Assembly (NCBI RefSeq): GCF_018294505.1
Contig: NC_057810.1
Location: forward strand, 209,516,113 to 209,580,112
Length of the DNA: 64,000 nt
Direction of reading: 5' to 3'
Source of the DNA: Triticum aestivum
Lineage: Eukaryota > Streptophyta > Magnoliopsida > Poales > Poaceae
In this document: positions 56,590-64,000 of the stretch, one piece after another
Layout: each line of letters begins with the position of its first letter
How positions within the stretch are numbered: position 1 is the first letter of the stretch
The notes under the pieces: model-generated
What the model was told of the DNA's origin: nothing
Seen by the model: only the letters and a program-made list of their open reading frames with translations
Database searches by the model: none
Position numbers and translations under genes: made by a program

Positions 56590-58336
56590 TGTTGGGGAAC
56601 GTAGTAATTTCAAAATTTTCTATGCACACGCAAGATCATGGTGATGGCATAGCAATGAGAGGGGAGAGTATTGTCTATGTACCCTCGTAGACCGTTAAGC
56701 GGAAGCGTTATGACAACGCGGTTGATGTAGTCGTACGTCTTCATGAATCGACCGATCCAAGCACCGAACGTACGGCGCCTCCGTGTTCAGCACACGTTCA
56801 GCTCGATGACGTTCCCCGGGCTCCAATCCAACTAAGCGTCGGGGATGAGTTCCGTCAGCACGATGGCGTGGTGACGATGATGATGTTCTACCAGCGCAGG
56901 GATTCGCCTAAACTCCACGACGATATGACCGAGGTGGAATATGGTGGAGGGGGGCACCGCACACGGCTAAGGAATGATCCGTAGATCAACTTGTGTGTCT
57001 ATGGGGTGCCCCCCTCCCCCGTATATAAAGCGGGAGAGGAGGAGGGGGCCAGCCTAAGGGGAGGCGCGCCCTAGGAGGGGGAAACCTACTCCAAGTAGGT
57101 TTGCCCCCTCCCTTTCCTATTCCAAGAAGGAGGGGGAAGGAAGGAGTGGGAGAGGGGGAAGGCAAGGGGGGCACCGCCCCCCCCCCCTTCGTTGTCCTAT
57201 TCTTACTCAAGGGGAGGGGGCGCGCCTCTTGCCCTGGCCGGCCCCTCTCTCTCTCCACTAGGGCCCATCAAGGCCCATTACTTCCCGGGGGGGTTCCGGT
57301 AACCCTCCGGTACTCCGGTTTTTCTCCGAAAACACCTGGAACACTTCCGGTATCTGAATATAGTCATCCAATATATCAATATTTATGTCTCGACCATTTC
57401 GAGACTCCTCGTCATGTCTGTGATCACATCCGGGACTCTGAACAACCTTCGGTACATCAAAACTTATAAACTCATAATAAAACTGTCATCATAACGTTAA
57501 GCGTGCGGACCCTACGGGTTCGAGAACTATGTAGACATGACCTAGAACTATTCTCGGTCAATAACCAATAGCGGAACCTGGATGTTCATATTGGTTCCCA
57601 CATATTCTACGAAGATCTTTATCGGTCAAACCGCATAACAACATACGTTGTTCCCTTTGTCATCGGTATGTTACTTGCCCGAGATTCGATCGTCGGTATC
57701 CAATACCTAGTTCAATATCGTTACCGGCAAGTCTCTTTACTCATTCCGTAATACATCATCTCATAACTAACTCATTAGTTACAATGCTTGCAAGGCTTAG
57801 GTGATGAGTATTACCGAGAGGGCCCAGAGATACCTCTCCGACAATCGGAGTGACAAAACCTAATCTTGAATTATGCCAACTCAACATGTACCTTTGGAGA
57901 CACCTGTAGAGCACCTTTATAATCACCCAATTACGTTGTGACGTTTGGTAGCACACAAAGTGTTCCTCCGGTAAACGGGAGTTGCACAATCTCATAGTTG
58001 CAGGAACTTTGTATAAGTCATGAAGAAAGCAATAGCAACATACTAAACGATCAAGTGCTAAGCTAACGGAATGGGTCAAGTCAATCACATCATTCTCCTA
58101 ATGATGTGATCCCATTAATCAAATGACAACACATGCCTATGGTTAGGAAACATAACCATCTTTGATCAATGAGCTAGTTCAAGTAGAGGCATACTAGTGA
58201 CACTATGTTTGTCTATGTATTCACACATGTATCATGTTTCCGGTTAATACAATTCTAGCATGAATAATAAACATTTATCATGATATGAGGAAATAAATAA
58301 TAACTTTATTATTGCCTCTAGGGCATATTTCCTTCA
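56590..58336 (-). repeat. Copia 5' LTR
   Basis: 1747 bp, colinear with 49595-51342. It stands beside the PBS, so it is the 5' LTR and would carry the active promoter. A GTATATAAAG-like box lies at about 57019-57030 (plus-strand reading); the functional TATA on the minus strand was not determined. Confidence 0.95.
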
Positions 58337-58341
58337 AGTAG

Positions 58342-58985
58342 CACCGGTCGTGCCGCATGCTCCTGCCTTCTGTGGCCGGCTGTGCTGCCGCGGAGGCCTC
58401 ACCACCCCCATACTACTCCCACCGCTGGCCAGGCCATCCCTCCACTGACCCACTCCCCGTGTTATTCTGCGGCGATGGCAGCCTCACACTGAAGCCGAAC
58501 CAGTGAACCCTAATACTCCTCTATGTGTGGGCATCCACTACTGTGTCTTCCCCGGCTCCGCGTCGTCCCCTTCCTAGGCCTCTCCGTCATCCACCGCCCT
58601 AGTGCTCTCGGCACGGCGTGGTCAACGTGGTCAAGGAACAACTTCCATTGGACGTGGACTGTACGTGGAGAGGCTGACAGCTGGGTCCACAGCCGCAACA
58701 AGGAAGTGCCTCCTTATTACGCGGAAAATAATGATACCTCCACCTAACAGCAGGGACCCACCAGACGGGCTACTGTATTTCGTGAAAAAAACATTTCCCC
58801 CCTGACTGCTGGGACCCACCGGCTACATCTTCGCATGCAAGGAAGTGCGTCCGTGCAAAAGAAAAACGATTCGCCCCCCTGACTGCTAGGACCCACCAGC
58901 TACATCTTCGCACGCAAGGAAGTGCCTAACAGTCGGGACCCACCTGGTCGAAGCATATATAGCGTTGTCATTCTGGTTGCGAACG
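58342..58985. repeat. CACTA right subterminal module, outer half after the copia insertion
   Basis: Continues the module cut at 49594 (CCAGCCGCCCAAAGTAG, then GCACCGGTCGTGCCGC). Without the copia element it reads straight through, as in the intact copy at 10030-9360 (reverse). Confidence 0.75.
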
Positions 58986-59289
58986 TGTACGTACATATAT
59001 ACTGGTCGATGTAGAGGCGCACACGTGTCGTAGTAGAGGCGCGCACGTAGCATGTACACGTACGTACAACGGCTAGGGTGCAAGAAAGAAAATACGGCCC
59101 CGTACGTACATACGGGCGGGGTCTCGAACGCCTACTCGCGCATACGTACGGCCAGGGCTTGTGTACATGGCTGGGTCGAAACGAAGAAACATCGTCATCG
59201 TCGTGTTCATGGGGAGCCAACCGGCTGGGTCAGAACGGAATGCGTCGTCGTGTTCAATGGGAGGGCTTGGACGGAACAGGCGATGGAAA

Positions 59290-59560
59290 CGAGGCCTGGC
59301 GTACCGCAGAACGGAGGAAACGGCCTTGTGTTCGACCGGCCACGTTCGAAACGGGATCCTGTTCATCGGGAGGGGTCTGCCATACCGCAAAACGGAGGAA
59401 ACGGATCTCCTACGGTCGAATCGGGGGTCCTGTTGATTGGGAGGGGTGTGGCGTACTGCAAAACGGGCGAAACAGACTTGTGTTGGAGTGCTACGGTCGA
59501 AACGGGGGTCCTGTTCATCAGGAGGGGTGTGGCATGCCACAAAACGGGACTCCACGGGAT
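59290..59560. repeat. ~80-bp tandem repeat, mirrored copy
   Basis: GGCGTACCGCAGAACGGAGG and related phrases with TTCGACCGGCC or GTTGGAGTGC repeat about three times. Inverted counterpart of 8755-9030. Confidence 0.75.
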
Positions 59561-59574
59561 AATGTTCATCTCCA

Positions 59575-59940
59575 CCATCGACCTCCGCCAGCCTCCACGG
59601 GCTACTGTTCATCCACCATCGACCTCCTCCAGCCTCCACCTGCGACTGTTCATCCACGGGCTCCTGTTCATCTAGCCTCCACCGCGCGCTACTCCATGGG
59701 CTCCTATTCAACCACCCCTCCACGGACTACTGTTCATCCACCCCTCCACCATCTACTGTTCATCCAGCCCTCCACGGGGTCATCCTGTTCATCTAGCCCT
59801 CCACGGGGTCCTGTTCATCCAGCCCCAACCGGCTCGATCGATCGGGGTCCTGTTCATCCAGAGGCAATGCCACGGGGTCATGTTCATCCACCCCCACCAC
59901 TCACTTTTCATCCAACCCCACCCCCGCAACGCTCACTGTT
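59575..59940. repeat. 26-bp-type minisatellite, mirrored copy
   Basis: CTGTTCATCCAGCCCTCCAC and variants repeat about a dozen times. Inverted counterpart of 8300-8740 and part of the right end of the giant CACTA. Confidence 0.85.
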
Positions 59941-60458
59941 CATCCAGAGGTAGCATCGATCGGCCTCAGTTAGCAGCAATAGCGAAGGAATCGCTCGATC
60001 AGGTTTAGTTAATAGCCATCGATCGATCGCTCGAGTTCAGTAACGCGTAGCCTGCAGTGCAATCGCTCGGGTTCAGTTAGAGCCCAACGCCTCGCTCGGG
60101 TTCAGTTATAGCCAACGTCTCGCACACACGCGCATACGTGTACGAGAGAAATGCGCATCGCTCGGCCCCCGACCACCCACCGTAACCGGGAACTCCCCGA
60201 AATTTTCCTCGCCCTCGCTTCTACCATGGTTTTTTCCATCATGGACGGCCCAAAGAATGTCATGCAGCTGCGTGTCCGGCCCGCCCAGGATGAAAAGCCC
60301 ATTTTCTATCATGATTTTTTGTCATAGAAGTAGGAGCCCACCACATCTATGATGATACTGGATTTTGTCATAATTATCGTCATAGAAGTGTCATAAGTAT
60401 GACAGAATTTTTTTTTGTTCGGCCCAAAATGTCACGGATGTGTCTTTTTTTTGTAGTG

Positions 60459-60945
60459 CATGTAGCTAGAGCAATGCATGTGGAATATGTAAATTATACC
60501 TTGGGGTTCTTGGGGTGTGGTTCGGTGGGTGACCGGAGGCCGTTCGGCCCACACTATGTACGACGGCAAAGAAGAAGGGGTCAGAGGCCCTCCCGCGCCG
60601 CCGCTGGGTGAAAGAGAACAACTGTGCCGCTAGTGGATTCCCTCCCTCGCCGACGGCAACAACATTAAGCCTCCTTCCCTTCCCGATGGACGGATCCTGC
60701 CAGCTCTTTGACCAGAAGTGAGGGGAGAGAGAGAGGCCAACGAAGTCTTGTTTAGATCTGGAGAGGGTGAGAGAGTGTGAAGAGAGCAACTACAAGCGTT
60801 GAGGCTACAACGTGTATATATATACTGGAGAGAGAGTGTGAAGAGTGCAAATCCTAGAAAACAAGCACTGAGGCTGCAGAGCATACGTGATGAGGTGACT
60901 ATACGGTCACTACGACATCGTATAGCTCCGTATCCATCCATTTTG
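60459..60945 (-). pseudogene. G-block gene start (flank copy), cut by the CACTA
   Basis: On the minus strand a TATATATATACACG box (60828-60812) sits between two related leader segments (CCTCAGTGCTTGTTTTCTAG and CCTCAACGCTTGTAGTTGC), a local duplication. The reading frame MLSSHSLTLSRSKQDFVGLS (from 60789) leads to GKGRRLNVVAVGEGGNPLAA, which corresponds to the frame at 62.8 kb. The block ends at the CACTA target site, and its continuation (T and L) is at 16705-14104. Function not recognised. Confidence 0.4.
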
Positions 60946-61014
60946 ACTAATCAAAGAATCCTCCTGGCACCGCCCCAGATCACTTTCTCTCTCGGTCATG
61001 CGGGGCCTACCTAG

Positions 61015-61640
61015 CATTGGGTGGAAGAAAGAAGTCGAACAAAAACAAAATTATGCTCAAGTGTAGTTATCGAACCTGAGAACTCAAGTTTGATGAGCGA
61101 ACAGGCTAACCAGCTACACCGCCCTCCCGTTGTGTTCAACAAGAGGAAAATAATCTTTTATATATTCCTGCATTTGTGTGACAAGCATGCCGTGTTTTTT
61201 TGCATGGGAGTCATTGGGATTTAAATCATAATCGTGTCATGTGGCTTTGGTGGTAAGACTATCCACAGTGGGAGTAACATAGGTGGTAACATCACACATC
61301 GACCTACTCTATTCTATGAACCTGTGTGTGCGTGTGCGTGTGTGTGTCTATGTGTTTTTAACATCATGTGTGTGTGCGTGCACGCGTGTGTGTGTGTGTT
61401 TAACAACATGTGTGTGTGTTAGAGAGAGCCTACAGAGAGATGTTGTGTAGTGTACGATTTAGCCACGAGATTCGGTGCATCCTCTTGTTTCCGAGCGTCC
61501 GGTCGGGACAGGCGGATAGCTGCCACGCCTGCTCCTGACCCGTCTGGCGCACCCAAAGCCCCTCCATCGCTCGCTGCGCTTCCCGCCTGAAACGCTCAGC
61601 GCCACTCCAAAAAATCGGTGCGCATGCATGCCTGAGTAGA
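61015..61640. other. Mixed intergenic DNA with a GT-rich zone
   Basis: 61320-61415 is rich in GTGTGTGCGTG. At 61045-61120 the text TATCGAACCTGAGAACTCAA and AGGCTAACCAGCTACACCGC looks tRNA-like but cannot form a full cloverleaf. A segment at 61485-61640 resembles 11690-11750 weakly. No gene was recognised. Confidence 0.4.
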
Positions 61641-61679
61641 GCGGACACACCCTCTCACTGGCGCCTGCGTTGACGAGAG

Positions 61680-61800
61680 AAGCGGATTCAAGAGTGATGG
61701 TTGCTTCATCCATCCAGCTTACTTCTGGGTCTATGTGATTTGACGGCTCATTGGTCATTATTACTGAGGTGGTAGGACTCCTGGATGTCCCACGCTTTTG
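61680..61800 (-). repeat. Block P, fourth copy
   Basis: Minus strand: AATGACCAATGAGCCGTCAA, then GGATGGATGAAGCAACCATC, matching the copies at 35.6, 38.6 and 44.7 kb. No exon was recognised downstream within the next 500 bp. Confidence 0.65.
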
Positions 61801-62137
61801 GCAAAAGGAGGTACTACTGATTACAAGTTTCTCCATTCTTACAGCGGAGGAGTGCGAGAGCAGTGAAAACATGCAGGCTCAGTGATTACATGGCCCACCT
61901 CACACTATCACCATATTTTCTGGACACCTTGCGACACCTAACTATTTACTTAGTACTAGTATAGTATGTACTGTAATTTATCAGTGAGATAAATTTGTAC
62001 AATGCTATGAAGCTTCCAGCTTCTGTTTCATGTATCTTGCGTCCAAGGTTGCCCGTTGCAACATTTCATCAAATACAAAGGAGACTAACAAGCATGCTAT
62101 TGCATCTCAATGATCGACAGATCATAGCCAATATGTA

Positions 62138-62231
62138 CTCCCTCTGTTCCAAAATAAGTGTCTCAACATTATGCAAACTTTAGTACAAAGTTGTACTACT
62201 ACATAAGTTGACACTTATTTTGGTACAGAGA
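62138..62231. mobile_element. Stowaway MITE with eroded right end
   Basis: CTCCCTCTGTTCCAAAATAA at the left and an inverted TTATTTTGGTACAGAGAC at the right, about 95 bp. The left flank is TA; the right terminal GGGAG is mutated. Confidence 0.75.
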
Positions 62232-62288
62232 CAACTAAAGAAAAAAAATGATCCATGCAGTCCCTAGCCCTTGAACCGTAAACGCTAA

Positions 62289-62397
62289 CTAGGCTTTAAT
62301 TTGCTGGCAACGTTGGAGCTTCCCAAGAAATGAAGTTTGCAACCCTTTGACCATCGGATCATTTTGTGCAATTTCACCAAAATCGAGATGAGCATCC
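62289..62397 (-). CDS. L-block last exon (compact copy)
   Basis: Clean acceptor TTTGCCACAG before 62397, then an open frame DAHLDFGEIAQNDPMVKGLQ ending at TAG 62289-62291. This is the best preserved form of the terminal exon of the G/L family. It follows the G-block frame at 62942-62469 on the same strand; the two may be parts of one gene joined by splicing (a CAG/GTACAA donor lies near 62590). Function not recognised. Confidence 0.4.
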
Positions 62398-62468
62398 CTG
62401 TGGCAAAGAAATAGAAGAAGCGTGATTAGAATAAGATTACTGGGACTAGTTGATGAGACATAAACTCA

Positions 62469-62942
62469 TCACAAATACAGTACATAGAAGCCAGTAGAGG
62501 TATGTGCGGGGCAAAGAAGTAGAGAAATATCCACATGGAGTGATGTGGGAAGCTGGAGCAGTGGTGCAAGCCGGCTGTAAAGGGAGTTGTACCTGAGGGA
62601 TGTCAGGACGTAGCTCAACCTAGACGAGGGCGGCGGGAGGCGGCAACTTCCCATGTCGCTGCAGTGAGCAAGGGACGAAGGCAACCTCACCGGCTTTGTG
62701 AGAGATAACAGCAGGGACCCCTGATTGGGATGTGCCGACAGTGGGTTTTTGTCGTCGACGACGGCGATCGCATCTACACTAAGCATCCATCCCTTCCCCC
62801 GGCGGACGTGATCCATTGGGATGTTAGAGATGTGGCCACAGTCATTTTGTGCGAGAGAGTGTGAAGAGAGCAACCCCAACAAGCAACCGTGTAGGCTCAT
62901 CCTGACTATGCATATAGGGGAGCGGTTTCCTTTTCTCTCCAT
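62469..62942 (-). CDS. G-block open frame, 157 codons, unknown family
   Basis: ATG 62942 to stop at 62469. Beginning MERKGNRSPICIVRMSLHGC; centre GKGWMLSVDAIAVVDDKNPL followed by SAHP. The centre is matched in the same frame by GKGRRLNVVAVGEGGNPLAA in the 60.7-kb copy and more loosely by GQG...HAVIGG..QRLPAHP in the 40.9-kb copy, which suggests past coding constraint. No known motif, signal peptide or membrane segment stands out. The true end may be earlier, at a splice donor near 62590, with the exon at 62397 following. Confidence 0.35.
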   Translation of the reverse strand: MERKGNRSPICIVRMSLHGCLLGLLSSHSLAQNDCGHISNIPMDHVRRGKGWMLSVDAIAVVDDKNPLSAHPNQGSLLLSLTKPVRLPSSLAHCSDMGSCRLPPPSSRLSYVLTSLRYNSLYSRLAPLLQLPTSLHVDISLLLCPAHTSTGFYVLYL

Positions 62943-63284
62943 ATGAACCTATTTATATTGCGTATGTGCCACTAAAGAAAAAAAACTTTATTTATAAATG
63001 ACACAACACCAACTACTCATTCTCCTATAAACCTTGCACTTGGCATCTTCAAAATATTAACCTTGCGATTGGCTCTTCGCCTCTTCGGGAAGTCGAGCAA
63101 TAATGGTACTGAAGTATATATCGTTCTGGCTATATGAGACCGAATGAATTACTGCACGTCCACCACGTGGGCGGGGGTCGAGGGGATAGGGAGAGTGCAT
63201 ACTATTACGTCTTTTTCAATATGGACTACATACGAAGCAAAATGAGTGAATCTACACTCTAAAATACGTCTATATACGTCTATA

Positions 63285-63862
63285 TGCAAAAATGTATTTT
63301 TTTTATAGTTGCCTTGTATAAGTAAATGGAGGGAGTACTAAAGGACATATATTCCGAACAATATGATAATCTCTCTAACCAAGGTAGGGACGAGGAGTAA
63401 AGCGAGGGAGTAGTAAAGTTTTCTCCTCGTCCTGCGAGCCACCGCGCGCGTGGGCAAGGGAGTGTAGTAAGCAAGCTTCATCTCATCCTATGAGCCACCA
63501 CGCCCGTGGGCGGGGGAGACGGAGTACTAAGCAAGCTTCTCCTCGTTCTACGAGTTGACAGGACACATCAAAAGTACTCCAGTGTATAGAGCCTTGCCTC
63601 TACGGTAGGCCCCACATGGTTTGCCTCTTCTTTAACATAACACATCAAGTCGCAATTTGTTTGTTCACCCGTGGTAGAAGATCCTCCCTCCATCAAGTGG
63701 ACAACCAGTACAAGTGTACAGAAATGAGCTCCATCATGTACCGGCGCGGGTGTGGTTGGGAAAGAGATGGAGTATGTGCGCCGTACATGCACATCTTCTC
63801 TTCCTGCACGCCCCCACCTACGTGGGTGTGTGTGAGAGAGATACAAACCTAGACAGATGGCG
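63285..63862 (-). repeat. Block A, inverted copy
   Basis: Reverse complement of 34138-34790, same order throughout, without the (GTA)n microsatellite and with a deletion around 63705-63720 relative to 34270-34320. No gene was recognised. Confidence 0.8.
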
Positions 63863-64000
63863 TGTGCATTCGTGAGTATTTTTTGTTGGGGGGGGGGGTG
63901 AATGTATTTGTAGGAATATGTGTCGATGACATCTCAAACAAAGTTTTGCATGCAATGTGTGAGAAATGGAGGCCTATCCGTATAATATATAGAGGGCCGG
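63863..64000. other. Right edge of window
   Basis: Contains a run of G at about 63889-63898. No feature was recognised. Confidence 0.5.

Larger units (their letters stand above)
49595..58336 (-). mobile_element. Complete copia LTR retrotransposon, BARE/WIS/Angela group, 8742 bp
   Basis: Two LTRs of 1748 and 1747 bp, PBS, gag, protease, integrase, reverse transcriptase, RNase H and PPT are all present in minus orientation. The target duplication is AGTAG (49590-49594 and 58337-58341). The LTR start on the element strand, TGAAGGAAATATGCCCTAGA, and end CTACGTTCCCCAACA identify the group; the exact family was not resolved. Coding is dead: a frameshift and stops separate gag from pol, and a stop cuts RNase H. 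It is inserted in a CACTA subterminal module, so it is younger than that element. Confidence 0.95.
16706..60458. mobile_element. Putative giant CACTA transposon, 43.75 kb with nested insertions
   Basis: The left end CACTACAAAAAAAATACACT continues TCCGTGA. The right end, in reverse complement, is CACTACAAAAAAAAGACACA and continues TCCGTGA: 25 of 27 positions agree. Flanking triplets are CAT on both sides (16703-16705, 60459-60461), the 3-bp duplication of CACTA elements. Block order across the gap also supports one insertion: reading minus, block G ends at about 60460 and block T starts at 16680, as G then T at 40.7-41.4 kb. Removing the copia element and solo LTR leaves about 32.4 kb, very long for a CACTA, and that includes a host-like gene block. 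The alternative is two separate CACTA elements that each lost one end. Confidence 0.55.

Noticed and set aside
7819..60458. One 52.6-kb element with 4-kb inverted ends, from 7819 to 60458
   Set aside because: The flanking triplets differ (CTC versus CAT), and the sequence right of 60458 is not the continuation of LTR copy C, which a single insertion would require.
61045..61120. Possible tRNA gene
   Set aside because: It has a GGTTCGAA-like phrase and an anticodon-arm-like stretch in the wrong order and cannot form the four arms; at best a decayed tRNA-derived repeat.
1..64000. CRISPR arrays, bacterial operons, phage genes
   Set aside because: None seen. The tandem repeats lack regular unique spacers, and the genes present have plant introns.

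Overview
This is repeat-rich plant nuclear DNA from a large grass genome, most likely Triticeae (wheat, Aegilops or barley relatives). The evidence is a BARE/WIS/Angela-type copia element, Ty3/gypsy LTRs beginning TGATACGTCTCCAACG, CACTA transposons with CACTACAAAAAA ends, Stowaway, Tourist and Mutator MITEs, and spliced gene fragments with grass codon use. Two runs of N (32348-32613, 43920-44199) mark assembly gaps. Family names and similarities come from recognition, not database search.

Layout. 1-5838: AT-rich DNA, then the 3' part and 3' LTR of a gypsy element. 6112-7818: two gypsy LTR pieces, one inserted in the other and cut by a CACTA end at 7819. 7819-11400: terminus and subterminal arrays of that CACTA. 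11400-13500: a GC-rich pseudogene. 13900-16700: minus-strand exons of an unrecognised gene family, with MITEs. 16706-60458: what I interpret as one giant (43.75 kb) CACTA transposon with matching ends and a CAT target duplication. 60459-64000: the right flank, carrying paralogues of sequences found inside the transposon.

The putative giant CACTA holds: a decayed Ptta/En/Spm-type (Transposase_24) gene on the minus strand (18499-28562) whose middle is an array of about eight copies of one small exon; a solo LTR inside that array (21764-24397); a SINE, pseudogene and Helitron-end region (29700-33900); a block of host-like genes (34100-47040) with a DEDD 3'-5' exonuclease-like gene, a G/L-family gene, an unknown multi-exon gene and an F-box/FBD gene; and the right subterminal arrays, split by a complete but dead copia retrotransposon (49595-58336, TSD AGTAG).

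The main observation is that the internal block 34.1-42.6 kb is an inverted, partly collinear paralogue of the DNA flanking the transposon (63.9-60.46 kb joined to 16.70-14.0 kb). The element therefore seems to have landed inside one copy of a gene cluster while carrying another, and it splits a G/L gene between its left and right flanks. Almost every recognisable gene has at least one disabling lesion.
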